This document shows, in pieces, positions 1 to 10,659 of a stretch of DNA of 64,000 bases. Source of the stretch: Erigeron canadensis (taxonomy: Eukaryota; Streptophyta; Magnoliopsida; Asterales; Asteraceae); the NCBI RefSeq assembly GCF_010389155.1, contig NC_057769.1, forward strand, positions 34,271,548 through 34,335,547. Direction: 5' to 3'. The notes under the pieces were generated by a model that did no database searches, was not told the origin of the DNA, and saw only the letters and a list, made by a program, of their open reading frames with translations. Numbering within the stretch: the stretch's first letter is position 1; each line of letters begins with the position of its first letter. Position numbers and translations under genes: made by a program.

Positions 1-877
1 TCACAGGGGAAATCATGACATTATTTCCCATTTCTTGCTTAGCTTTCCATAACTTTAACTCTTCTTTAAACACCACCAAAAGTGGTGCAAAAAGTAATAT
101 TACAACAACAGATGCACTTCCATCATACCCAAATTTGGAAAACTTGAAACTATTTTGGATTATAATTATAACCATAAGAAACCCTGCTAACCCAAGTGAG
201 ATAAAAAGAAACTTATAAAACATCTTAACCTCATTCACTTGTCGAACCACTTTCATAATCCGAACAATCCTTAGGAAAACAATAGACACCACAGCAGGAA
301 GCCACCCTATAAACAAGATCAACGACCTCGAATCATGTCCATAAATCGCATGATACAATTGTGTAATAATCGCGCCACTTAAACCCACAAAACCCTTTAA
401 AATCCCTAAAACAACCCCTCTACTTTCAGGAAAGTTTTTGACACAAGTAACAAGTGCACCCGTGTTAGCAAAAGTTTGTGAATTTGCACCTATACATATA
501 TACAGACACATTTGCCACACGCGTGGTTTTTTAATCTTTCCAGTAACCGCGAGCCACATCATGAAGTAACCCGTGAAGTTCATAATGGCACCTATAAGAA
601 GGACTACCCATGGTGGGTTAATTTCATTTATTAAACCTGAAATGACCCCAATATTGCCACCTAAGTCTTTGAATGTACTAAGAAGGTTAAGGGTTGTTTG
701 GTCATATCCGAGGGCGGTTTTTACGTCCCCCGAGTATGAACCAAACATGAAGGACGCTCCGGCGACTGACATGATAAGGAGGCAGGCAAAAACCATGAAC
801 CACGGCCCGGTGATGACATGGCGGCCTATGCTTCCAATAGTTTTCTTACCAACATCACTAGATTGACCATCAACCAT
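1..877 (-). CDS. NFD4-like / nodulin-like MFS transporter, 5' part (runs off the window)
   Basis: Reading leftward from the ATG at 877, a single open frame of 292 codons continues to the window edge without a stop. The protein begins MVDGQSSDVGKK, then GRHVITGPWFMVFACLLIMSVAG, SYSGDVKTALGYDQ and LSTFKDLGGNIGVISGLI. This is the nodulin-like N-terminal domain of plant NUCLEAR FUSION DEFECTIVE 4-like major facilitator proteins. About six or seven hydrophobic helices are visible, for example around GAIMNFTGYFMMWLAV, with the family-typical IGANSQTFANTGALVTCVKNFPESRG and VLGILKGFVGLSGAI. Family members are usually about 550-600 residues, so roughly the C-terminal half lies outside the window. It is presumably a multi-pass membrane transporter; the substrate cannot be read from sequence. 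The next ATG in this region (870) is out of frame. No frame break is seen. Confidence 0.9.
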   Translation of the reverse strand, partial: MVDGQSSDVGKKTIGSIGRHVITGPWFMVFACLLIMSVAGASFMFGSYSGDVKTALGYDQTTLNLLSTFKDLGGNIGVISGLINEINPPWVVLLIGAIMNFTGYFMMWLAVTGKIKKPRVWQMCLYICIGANSQTFANTGALVTCVKNFPESRGVVLGILKGFVGLSGAIITQLYHAIYGHDSRSLILFIGWLPAVVSIVFLRIVRIMKVVRQVNEVKMFYKFLFISLGLAGFLMVIIIIQNSFKFSKFGYDGSASVVVILLFAPLLVVFKEELKLWKAKQEMGNNVMISPV

Positions 878-1063
878 GTTATTTGTGTATGTACGTATGA
901 GTTACAAGTAATTCAGGTTTGTGAATCTAGAGTATGAGATAAGTAATGATCTATACACACATAATAATATATGTGTATATGTATGGTTTATGTTAAGGAG
1001 TCTTACAATAATATTTACTACATGTTGTGTTACACATTTAATTAGTAAGGTAAGAAAGCTCAG

Positions 1064-1073
1064 CTATATATAG
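1064..1073 (-). promoter_or_regulatory. Possible TATA box of the NFD4-like gene
   Basis: CTATATATAG about 190 bp upstream of the minus-strand ATG at 877. Position fits a plant core promoter, but the region is AT-rich and chance matches are common. Confidence 0.35.
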
Positions 1074-1079
1074 AAGTTT

Positions 1080-1754
1080 ATTTAATTTAAAAAATGTGGA
1101 TGACATCGCTCGTTCCCGCTGTTCCAAGAAAATTTCTTTTCCCAAATATCAACTTCAATAACGACTACTGGAAATAGTTTTATTAAAGAAATGAGAGGGT
1201 TCTTTTTCATCGAAAATAGAATCAGTAGCCTTGTAAAAGTGGATGACTGCCCACGCTCAAATTATTTTGGCCCAAAATTTTAAATTATGCATATCTATCA
1301 ACAATACATTAAGACACAACTAAATTATTTTTTATGTACACATCACTTTTTATTAAAACAATATGTGTCCTCTTATATATATATATTCAATAATCTTATC
1401 TTTTAATAACATAAATAACTAAAAATTTTAACAAATTAATGTATATTTCAGATACCTAATATAGATAAAACTCTTATATTAAAAACTTTATTATATATAT
1501 TGTTATCATATTTATCAATTTACATCACTGATCATTTTTCTGGTAGTAATATATGTTTTACAACCTATTGTTATTTGTAATATAAACATAAAAACTTATT
1601 TACTTTAATAAACAAAATAAGTTATATTAATGTTATTATTTATTCTTCATTTTTAATTGTGTGTCTAACTAAATTGTTATGAAAAATAGTTGGAAAATTT
1701 TACGAATAGTTTGTTAGTTATTATGATATGTAAGTTTAGCATGATTTTGCAAAA

Positions 1755-1785
<31 letters not shown>

Positions 1786-2044
1786 TTATATTTTCTATAT
1801 GTTATTGATACAGTATTTATTGTTGTTTTTAAAAAATAGTTATATAGTTTAATTTGTTATGGGCCTAGAAGCATTTCTTTTACGGCTCGTCTTAGACCTA
1901 TTTCAAAGCCGACCCTCGTTCATGGAATATCCCTTTTCTAGTATTGAAAAGGACAACCTAGCACAATCTAGTGATATACTATGGTTTCATTTAGCTGTAT
2001 GCCATTTGCCGTACAGAAGAGACAAATTACAATGATTTTATTGA
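1080..2044. other. AT-rich intergenic DNA with an (AAT)n microsatellite
   Basis: No coding signal on either strand. An AAT/ATA trinucleotide run lies at about 1755-1785. The rest is simple AT-rich spacer. Confidence 0.6.
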
Positions 2045-2424
2045 TCTAGATATTTTAAATCAAATAAGTTTTCAGTTTTTTCAATTTCTAACCATTTATA
2101 CATGAAAATGTATGGTATACCATATATCAATCTTAACTATTTTTTTTTTCTCTTCTATAAATCATTTTATTTTTTTAATTCATTCAAAATCTTTTATCTC
2201 AAAAACCGTACACCCATAAATTATAAAAATTATATGAGTGTTCTTAAAATTTCATGTTCTTTCATTAGAAATGTCATTCGATATACTTTCGACGATTTTT
2301 TTAATCCGAAGGCGGAGCCCGTACGGCTAAGATATTTGCCTATCACACCTATCACCTCCTATGACCTATCACCTCTACTATCTCATCGCCACAATGCGCG
2401 GGGTACATTCTCTCGTTGATCTAG
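2045..2424 (+). mobile_element. Non-autonomous Helitron, 380 bp
   Basis: The 5' end is TC after a host A (2044), and the 3' end is a GC-rich stretch (CACAATGCGCGGGG) followed by CTAG at 2421-2424. The interior shares long stretches with the three minus-strand copies at 23.7-24.8 kb, including a segment that translates by chance to similar peptides ([23 protein letters not shown]). The 3' flanking base is A where T is usual, so the end may have mutated. The open frame at 2102-2419 is a by-product of element sequence. Confidence 0.75.
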
Positions 2425-2700
2425 AAAGCCAATGTACGTCAAACAAAAATACAAAGTATACAGTCATAGTCTAATACACCTCTTTTAGTGCATTTTTTAT
2501 GTTTATTAAGTCTGTCTATGAGTCATCAGTGTATATAGTGTTTGTAATTATAAGAATAAACAAACTTATGCAATCGCATTCTATCCACATTTCAAGAGTA
2601 AATTATTTTAAAATAAAGAAAATATGAAATATAGTTCGTTAACTTGCATAAATAATGTACATTTTATATCATAAAGTCTTTTTATAGATTCTATGATAAA

Positions 2701-2802
2701 CTAGCATGACACCCGTGCAATGCAATTGTATTGGTAGTGATGATGCTATGGTGGTGAGGACGACGGTTGTTGATGGCGACGACTATTAGTGGTGGTGACA
2801 AT
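2701..2802 (-). mobile_element. Helitron 3' end, minus orientation, interrupted by a hAT insertion
   Basis: Read on the minus strand the element ends GCATTGCACGGGTGTCATGCTAG followed by host T, a canonical CTAG-T Helitron terminus with a CG-rich hairpin about 10 bp inside. The GTGGTGACGACG-type purine/GC-rich subterminal region matches other Helitrons here. It continues beyond the hAT insertion at 2803-3955; its 5' end was not located. Confidence 0.7.
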
Positions 2803-3955
2803 TAGGGTTGTAAACGGTTCAGTTCGATTCGGTTAGCTAGAAATTTTGAACCGTTTTTCGGGTTTCGGTTCGGTTCGTTGGAAATTTTGAACCGTTAATT
2901 TCGGTTACCCGCAAATCGGTTACCTGAAAAAGTCGGTTAATTTCGGTTAACCATTTATTAAAGTTATGTCAATATAAGTTTAAGTTTTCAATTATAATAG
3001 TCAATTTACATTGTATCAATTAATTTTTCTATGTATAATAGTTATTTAACTATATTAATATTTTGTTTTATAAATAAATATACATTACATATAATTGTAA
3101 ATTAATTTTTTCTAACATTATATTTATGCAATGCAAATTTCTATTTAAGAATATCATGATTTACTGCTTAAAATGTCTTTTATATGATATTACTAATACT
3201 TTGACAAATATTTTTTACAAAGTTAACAACTTTTATTAAAAAGAGGATATATATAAGAAAATTACTTACAATATCCAAAACTAATCATAGATTGTGAAAG
3301 AAAGTTAGTAAAATTGTTAATATTTTAGGCAACAAATACAAAAACTTAGCTAAATAAATATGTAAATGATTTATTCATGTAATACATATATGAGTAAATA
3401 GGGTGATCATCAAATGAGAACTAAATTAAGATAAGAACAAATAAGAACACTTAAAAACTATATTTTGATGCGTTAAAAGTCCATAAACTAACATAGTATA
3501 TAACTAATTATCATTATTTAAGTGTTTAACACCACATTGGCATGTCAATATCAAAAAAATCATGTTTTTTTGTGTGCATCCATCTTGGATGCATAAATGA
3601 TGCATCTAACAAAAAACTTGATTTTTTCGATTTTGACAGCTCAATGTGTTGTTAAACACTTAAATATTGATAATTAGTTCTGGACTATGTTATTTATGGA
3701 CTTTTAATGCATCAAAATGATGTTTTTAAGTGTTCGCACCGTTCTTATTTTAAAAGTGTTCTCACCGGAGTGTTACCCTGCGTAAATATACATATATATG
3801 ATTATGTAGGTATATATCAAAATTCGATTCGGTTCGGTTAACCGTGGGTAATGAATATAGAAAACCGTAACCGAACCATGTTTTCGGTTTTTTCGGTTTC
3901 AGATCACGCGGTTCGGAACGGTTTTTCGGTTTTCCGGTTCATTTCTTACACCCTA
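2803..3955. mobile_element. hAT-like foldback element with perfect 8-bp target duplication
   Basis: Flanked by GTGACAAT at 2795-2802 and again at 3956-3963, an 8-bp duplication diagnostic of hAT insertion. Termini are TAGGGTTGTAAACGG and, inverted, TAGGGTGTAAG. Both subterminal regions (about 2810-2960 and 3820-3945) are packed with CGGTT/AACCG motifs in opposite orientations, giving a foldback. The AT-rich middle encodes no transposase, so it is non-autonomous. It was itself invaded by the element at 3401-3778. Confidence 0.85.
3401..3778. mobile_element. MULE-like foldback MITE nested in the hAT element
   Basis: Ends GGGTGATCATC and, inverted, GGGTAACACTC. TGAGTAAATA (3391-3400) and TGCGTAAATA (3779-3788) flank it, a 9-of-10 match in size to Mutator-type duplications. 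Long terminal inverted repeats of about 130 bp or more carry AAGTGTTTAAC, ATTTTGATGC and TAAAAGTCCATAA in both orientations. A second, larger member of the family is at 36291-36957. Confidence 0.8.
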
Positions 3956-3963
3956 GTGACAAT

Positions 3964-4756
3964 ATCGAATTGTACTGGATTTCACGAGAATAAAATGCGT
4001 CGTTTACAAAAACTATTCTGCAGTTGCACTGAAATTCTCCTTACTTGCACCAAAATACTCCTTAATAAACTACGTGGTGATGACTCGAAAAATGAAGATC
4101 TAAAGATCATTATATAGTTTGCAAGCTCGTTATATATATAAAGGAATAGTCATTTGGTATAATGCTTCTAATTATAATTGTGGCAGGGTTCAATATCTAT
4201 GACCCTTACCTATTGTTGGTAGTTTGTGTTTCACATACTTATTTTTAATATTCCATTTTATGATACATGTAGTGTATTCTGATTGTATGTTTGTTGTTTT
4301 ATGTATAGTTGCTAAAGTATTTATCACTCAACTCAAGAACCATGTTCACCTAAGCGCACATAATATAAAGTAGTACGAGTAATAGGTTCAATAGATTCAA
4401 ATTCAACAGAGATTAGTTATTATTAGGGGTTGCGTATAATTAGATTTGGCACACCAGTTAGAAGTCAATTTTACCAACTTCAAACATATGAATATAAATT
4501 CAAGTCATCGTTTCAACTTTGCAGCCTACCTTAAAATTCAAGGACACTTTGCAAAGCAAAAAATCTATAGACAAAATTGTTCCATATAAAAAGTTAAAAA
4601 CTCAGGTGATAAGAAAAAAGCATCAAACATAATACAGAAACTGATGTCTAAAATTCTGAGTTTTTATTACATTAACATATGGGCCAAGCATTTCGAGGAA
4701 ATTCTAAATTCGGGAAAGTAAAACTAAAGCATGATGGATTACTGAATAACCACAGC
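3964..4756. other. Intergenic spacer
   Basis: The first ~150 bp may be the rest of the Helitron that starts at 2701. The remainder is AT-rich and non-coding, leading into the 3' flank of the F-box pseudogene. No RNA gene or repeat recognised. Confidence 0.5.
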
Positions 4757-5825
4757 TCAACGAAAGAGTCGAGTTTGAACAGGCTTGCCATGATTATCCG
4801 GGTGATCTATTTCCGTGTAAGAGCTCACAAACAATGAACCAGGAGCTCCATAGATCCCAAGACTATCGATGCTGTTGAAGTGTGGTTCATAAACTGAACA
4901 TAACACTGGTTCTTTATGGTCATGGTCTCGGTCGACCACTATTGTTCTGGTTCCCACGACAGTTTTCCCACAATTCCTAAACCCTGGTACTATGTTCAAT
5001 AACGCATCTTGCGTGCTAATGGTGTATAGCTTTGTAAACAACTTTTGACCACCATCCTCCGTCATCATCCATACAACACAAACTCGTTTCTGGGACTCCG
5101 TTTCTTTATAGTATTCAAGCAGAGCAAGAGACTCCCTTAGCTTAGAAATTTGAAAACCTTTAGATGCTAAACACTTGGGAACGGTTACTTCCTCAAACAT
5201 TTCACTTTTCATATCAAATGAAACAATGAGACGCACAACCTTATTAATAGCATACCAATACATAAATCCATTGACAGCAACGTGACTATCTAATGTAAAC
5301 TGAGTCGATTTACGAGGCAGATTGCTAGTTGGGACAGTCCAACCCTAAAATGATAGGAAATATATCACAGTGCACAAGTTCATCAAGAACAACAGATTTA
5401 TTAATCGACGGATTCCACATAACAATCAGCATATTAACATTGTTAGGGTAAGAACCACCTAATGGCTCAGCACATGTATATTCGCCATGAAGACAAAAGA
5501 GCCCAAAAGAAGTACCTACTACAGATGGTTTTCTGTTAAGTAGTTTGAAGGATTCAGGAACAGTGGGAACAAACCTTTGTTGCGGGAATGTGTCGTCATC
5601 AACAATTGAAACATGTTTTACATCCTCGGATTGGTTATAATGATTGTCGTACCTTATGAATAGATGATTTGGTCCGGTTTGGGAGAGGTTGTAATTGGAC
5701 ATAAACTCGGAGCTTTCGATCAGGGCCTTCCATGGCTTTGACACCATCTTGAATTGAATCAATGTTTTGACAGGAAGCCTTTTCATGATTTGTTCTTGGA
5801 TTTCAAAAGCTATGTATTCTGACAT
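4757..5825 (-). pseudogene. F-box protein gene with deletion and frameshift
   Basis: Starts at the ATG at 5825. Residues about 8-45 form an F-box (EIQEQIMKRLPVKTLIQFKMVSKPWKALI), which in intact proteins binds SKP1 to recruit substrates to SCF ubiquitin ligases. A type-1 F-box-associated domain follows (GLFCLHGEY, MWNPSINKSVVL). Frame 1 stops at 5325 just after FPIILGLDCPN. The next frame continues seamlessly as WTVPTSNLPRKS, then QFTLDSHVAVNGFMYWYAI, and runs to a stop at 4757. Related proteins usually carry several dozen residues between the ILGFG motif and the NLPRKS block, and these are missing here. The simplest reading is an internal deletion that also shifted the frame, not an intron. 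Alternatives are a truncated 166-aa F-box-only protein that is still expressed, or a sequence error. Confidence 0.75.
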
Positions 5826-6214
5826 TTTTGATTTTGGGATGCGATTAATTTTCTAGGGTTTTTTTTTTTTCTATCTAATATAACCAGAGGAATCGCATGT
5901 GAAGGAGTGAAGGGGGTGTTTTTGATTTACAAGCGTAATTTTATTTTCCATCCTTTGATATATTATAGATATAATTTGTCGTAAAATAGTATGTCCTTCC
6001 TAATTTTGCTAACGATCTGAACTCGATAAATCAAAAGATAATATTTAAAAAGTGATTTATTATCTAAGATTTTTTTTTTTTTAACTACATAATTGATTTA
6101 AAAATAATTGATGTCAAGAGATAATAAATAAATTTTAAAAGATAAATAATTGTAATTTAATCACTTTAGACATTTTCCATATAACAGGGTTATTCTTTAA
6201 ATAATATAGTATAG

Positions 6215-6534
6215 ATGTATAACTATTTTATTTATAATGTCCAATAAAACAAACCACATTTTGTTTTTCCTTAAACTTTTTACCTTTGAAAAATTAAAAA
6301 TACCTTCTACTTTATTAACTAATTTAAACATCTTCATCTAATATACATATAATACCATTAATGAAATAATTTACAGTATAAATCCTCAACACATAAAATA
6401 ACTACAATACCACATTTAACATCAACTATTTTTACATTCATCACCATCGTCGCCCCATCACTGCCCCACCACCGTCACTAACATCCCCTTCCGCCATTAC
6501 TATCCCCACCGCTGTCGCATTATGTGGACATAAG
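6215..6534 (+). mobile_element. Helitron relic, family B
   Basis: Resembles the better preserved copy at 9245-9534 along its length (CTTTGAAAAA, TTTAAACAT.TTCATCTAATATAC, CACCATCGTCGCC, GTCGCATTATGTGGACATA). The last motif is the hairpin region before a Helitron 3' end. Terminal bases are degraded. Confidence 0.55.
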
Positions 6535-6719
6535 TCAAGTGTACTTTAATTAAAACTTTTATATTTAACAAAAAATCTTTATATATTTAAAAAAGTGCAA
6601 TTACAAATGTTAGTAAAGTTTTCCATAATTAAGGAGAGTTTGTTGTAAGATGTAACGCTAAGGATACGAGTTTATTTGGACCATCTCCGATTATACATTT
6701 ATTTTTATTACACGGATAT

Positions 6720-6960
6720 CCACGCGATGCAGTGGTGATGGTAGTAGCGACGACGGCAGTGATGGCGACAATGTGTTGCGGCGGTGACAGTGGTGGTGGT
6801 GTGATGGTGAATATAAATTATTTGATGTAAGAGGGGTTAAAATGATTATTTAAGGGTTGGGGAATCTAAATTACAAGTTATTTAATTAAGAATATTATAG
6901 GTAATTAGATGAAAATATTTAAGTGAGTGAATAAAAAAAGAAGAGTATAATACGCTATCG
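6720..6960 (-). mobile_element. Degraded Helitron, minus orientation
   Basis: A GC-rich subterminal block (CACGCGATGCAGTGGTGATGG, GACGACGGCAGTGATGGCG) is followed by ATTTGATGTAAGAGG and TATTTAATTAAG, the same order as the clear minus-strand Helitron at 9926-10156. Exact ends could not be fixed. Confidence 0.45.
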
Positions 6961-7458
6961 CATTCAAGTATTGTGTTTGCCTCACAATCGATTAATGATA
7001 TTGTCCATAAGATTGAACTTAAATAATATTAAAGAGTTAAAATTTCTGGCTCAAAAGTAGGCAACTGCCTATTTTTTTCATCATATATTATATCCTCGTT
7101 ATTTTATGTTTTTCGAAACTAATTATCTTTTTGCAATAAACGGACAACTTATTCTAATCCTTACATTATATAAATCTCACTTCAAAATTTGTTAGTTATT
7201 GCCTATGTGGCATGCTTAAAAATGCAAGAAAGCTCAAAAATCATTACAATATTGCTCCTTGGAAGGTCTACGGATTAGTTATGCTTTCAAGAATTAGTTA
7301 TGCTTTCAAGAAGTTCAAATTTTCAAAAATTTGAATATGTAACCGTTCGTGTATTGCTTGTGGCGGTTACTTCCTTGCATGTCTATGTCTATATAAGGCT
7401 ACTTCCATTCAGTTTTAAGACATTTCAAAAGGTAAACACATAACAGATCAATTTTAGC

Positions 7459-8135
7459 ATGGCTTCACTAAACCATGTTTCAATTAGAAATTTGCGTCGA
7501 AATAATAAGCCATGTACGATAACGGTTAGAATTTGCGGCTATGGAAGCAACCTCTATATGGAAATGTTAATAACATAGGTAGTATTGAGATGATCCTGAT
7601 GGACGAACATGTAAGTATTCTTTGTTTGTGACTTCTTTTTTTTTTTATTAGATTACTTTTTAACATAACTTTCTTTCAAATTTATAACTAGCTTTTTAAC
7701 ATTCTAATGTATAAACATTTTCATTTTGACAGTTTGATAAAGTGGTTGTTGTTGCAACAATCAGTTTTATTCGTACCGACCAGTTATGGTATTCAATGGA
7801 ATGTGTGAACTGTTCTCAAGAAGTTAAGTTGATCGATCTCTACATGGATGCAGTCGACATTATTGATGCTTTAAGGGACAACAAAATGTGGATTTGTTAT
7901 TCATGTAACAAGGAAGGAGTTCTCATCAATCCTAGGTATATATTTATATTTCATATTAAAACTCTATAATCATTAAGTTGTGTGGTAAAATTGTATCTCT
8001 GTTTTTTTTGGTAGGTTTAATGTGCAAGTTAGGATTGTAGATGTCACTGGTGCTATTGGAGTTAAAATGAATGATCAACAAATTTCAAATCTTATACAAA
8101 GAATAGCCTATCAAATTTGTGATGAAAATTATGAG
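7459..8135 (+). pseudogene. RPA1-like (replication protein A large subunit) gene fragment, probably Helitron-borne
   Basis: Three exon-like blocks are visible. Block 1 (7459 to about 7612) begins MASLNHVSIRNLRRNNKP and TITVRIC. It needs a 1-nt frameshift near 7539 to continue as LWKQPLYGNVNN and GSIEMILMDEH, the N-terminal OB fold of plant RPA1-like proteins. Block 2 (7733-7935) follows an AG acceptor and reads VVVATISFIRTDQLWY, CVNCS ... MWICYSCNKEG: the zinc-ribbon OB fold (DBD-C) with its two CxxC pairs. Block 3 (8015-8135) reads FNVQVRIVDVTGAIGVKM and ends at a GT donor. The central OB domains are absent, so this is a deleted, frameshifted copy. RPA-like genes are known cargo of plant Helitrons, and a Helitron 3' terminus lies about 480 bp downstream, which supports that origin. 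Confidence 0.7.
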
Positions 8136-8590
8136 GTATATTTAGTTTATTTTAGTGCTAAATAAGACTTTTCTATGCATTTTAAGTCATTAATTTTTTT
8201 TTAAAATGGTCATTAGTTGTAATAGGAGTACATTTACTTCGCTACATGCATGCTTGAACTGGTGTTAAAGAAATTATTTAAGGTTATAGCGCATCCAAGT
8301 GGGTCTATATATCAAAGTGGGGGAAAATTCATAATACTTATCACATCCAGGTAACCAACATAATCCTTCTTATATGCGCCTACTATGGGCAATCAATTTT
8401 ATAATTTCTCTCTGGCGAGCAATGTACGCGTTTTAAACCCTCGTGTATCATTAATAAATCCCAAGGTATATCTAGCAATTTTAATCTTTAAATTAATCAA
8501 CTATAAGAATATTTTTATTATGTCCAACTCAGTTATATTTATTCATTGATACAATCTTAAAATAAAGTTTAAGAAAAATTATTTAGGTTT

Positions 8591-8614
8591 GTTCGTGCAT
8601 CGCACGGGGTCTAA
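8591..8614 (+). mobile_element. Helitron 3' terminus downstream of the RPA-like fragment
   Basis: GTTCGTGCATCGCACGG followed by GGTCTAA: a short hairpin (CGTGCATCGCACG) ending in CTAA, matching the CTRR rule. The RPA-like remnant at 7459-8135 is probably inside this element; the 5' end was not found. Confidence 0.55.
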
Positions 8615-8620
8615 GCACTA

Positions 8621-9244
8621 TCTATCTATTATATTAATAAAAGAAAATTGTGATGACAAAGATTTTTTAAAAGTTTTCTTATGTGATATTAGCACATATC
8701 ATTTTAATTTAATTATGACATCATCATACTTTGTTAATTTAAAATACCATTCTTTTTTTAATATGTAGCATTAATATAGATTTTTATTAAATGCCCACAT
8801 TATTATGTAAAATTTTAATCACCTTAATATTTCGAGATAGTAGGCCAAAAATATGGTGCCTCTTCGAAAAACTGTTTTATTTTTTGTTTTTGCCAACCGT
8901 ATGTGCTATAACGTGTGTCCACAACTACACAATTTTTATTTTCATTTAGTTTCGTTTTTTGCATAATAATTTATTACAACTTTTCAACTTATTCAACGTT
9001 GTAATTATATATTTTAATATGACAACATGTTTCAAAGCTACCCAGGTATTATTCAGTATATTTACAAAGCATGTATCAGTAAACCCAGATGATTAGCTAG
9101 TAGTTAGTTACAAAACTACCAAATTGTCATATTAAAAGAGTTATTAGAAATATAGTTTTTAGATTAATTCAATGTGAACAAAATATTCCAGTTTATTTAG
9201 TTACTATATATTTAGTTACTAAATATTACAAAAAGTACTTCTTA
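8621..9244 (+). other. AT-rich DNA, possibly a second Helitron body
   Basis: Begins TCTATCTATTATATTAATAA right after the previous Helitron end, which looks like a Helitron 5' terminus. No matching 3' end was found before the next element at 9245. No coding potential. Confidence 0.4.
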
Positions 9245-9534
9245 TCTATACTATTTAATAAAATAAATCATTTTTTTTCTTTTAAATTTTCAACCTTTGA
9301 AAAACCAAAAATACCACTCTTTTTTTCTTAATTTAAACATTTTCATCTAATATACCTATAATACCTTTAATGAAATAATTTACAATATATATCTTTCAGC
9401 CCTTAAAATAATCATACTATCACTTTTAACATCAATTACTTTTATATTCACCACCATCGCCGCCTCCACCTCCGTCATCCGTCGCTGCCATCATTACCCT
9501 CACTGCTGCCGCATTATGCGGACATACGTCTTAG
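9245..9534 (+). mobile_element. Non-autonomous Helitron, family B, about 290 bp
   Basis: 5' end TCTATACTATTTAATAAAAT after host A. The 3' region has the hairpin GCCGCATTATGCGG, then ACATACGTCTTAG before host T. The CTTAG end differs by one base from the usual CTAG. A (CCACC)-rich stretch precedes the hairpin, as in the other copies. Confidence 0.7.
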
Positions 9535-9925
9535 TTTTCTAACAATATGGACATACATAAAAATTTTAAACCTTATAAATTTTTCAATACGCCAAAAGAC
9601 ATGACACCAAAATGCAACATACAAGACCAAAAGATCCCCTAAAACAACAAGATGAAATCATACTCTTGTTAGATTACATCAACACCCAATTACACCGATA
9701 CACCTGACATTTTATCAATAGCCACAAGATAAAAGGTTTTATAGACTTGATTTGTCCAAAACATAGTGGACAGAGCGTAGAGGCTAAATTAACATCTCTC
9801 TTTTTTGGGGATTCTCACTTATTAAGAAGAGAATTTTGTGTGCGGTAAAGTTAATAAGCGATGAATTTTGTGTCCAATAATTATATATGACTGTGGTTAA
9901 AATTGAGATATTTATTTGTATACCA

Positions 9926-10156
9926 CTAGCACCTTATCCGTGTAATGCGGCGGTGGTCGTGACGGCGACGGTGTGATGATGAGGGCGACTGTTGGTAGTG
10001 GAGACGAGTGGTGTAGATAATTGATGTAAAAATAATTGATTTAAAACTATTAATGAAAATATTTTAAAAAATAGAGTTGTTTTTGTAAGAAGGGATCTTT
10101 TAGACAATTATCTTGTGTAACTTTGAATATGTGTTTTTTTAATTAAGTGGTATAGA
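9926..10156 (-). mobile_element. Non-autonomous Helitron, 231 bp, both ends intact
   Basis: Minus-strand reading: 5' TCTATACCACTTAATT, 3' CCGCATTACACGG then ATAAGGTGCTAG. The flanks are host A and T, so insertion was at the A-T dinucleotide Helitrons use. A shorter relative of the family at 9245 and 40045. Confidence 0.8.
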
Positions 10157-10382
10157 TAAAGTTGAGTTAAGCATGAATAATAAACAAGACATCTATACAT
10201 TAAACACGAATATATTGACATATATATATATATACCATTAACCATTGTACCCAAAAAAAAAAACGTTACTAAGTTAAATCTGGATGAAAGCCAACCGAAA
10301 TTCATGTTATTTAAACACAAATTAGAAAACGAGACATTTTGATGCAAAGTATTATTAAGTTAAGTTATTGTACAATTAATAA

Positions 10383-10619
10383 CCTAGACTTTATTGTACA
10401 GTTGCCCTATACGTTGACATAGCTTCTTGTGACATTGACTTTCTCTCGCCTGGCTACGACTATGCGAGTGACCTCTCTAGTTCCTCTGGCCCCTCCGAGT
10501 GGACTCGTCATCATGATGTCATCGATGTGTCAGCAAGAGAAACGGATTGCAGCAACTTGTCACGGACGTCTCAACTAGCTCGACACCAAATTAATTTGAT
10601 TCTGGCGATGACAAAATGA
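10383..10619 (+). other. Coding-like island, unrecognised
   Basis: A 79-codon open stretch without an ATG start, closed by TGA at 10617-10619. It has balanced composition in an otherwise AT-rich spacer. It reads ASCDIDFLSPGYDY, ASDLSSSSGPSEWTRHHD, VIDVSARETDCSN. No family recognised. It may be an exon fragment of a lost or transposon-captured gene, or chance. Confidence 0.35.
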
Positions 10620-10659
10620 AGACGAGAGGGTAGAGAGAGATCAAGTCAATTCACGTAGT

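Noticed and set aside
2102..2419. Peptide similar to ORFs at 23810-24055 and 24324-24563
   Set aside because: Similarity comes from shared non-coding Helitron DNA, not from a conserved protein; frames are interrupted differently in each copy.
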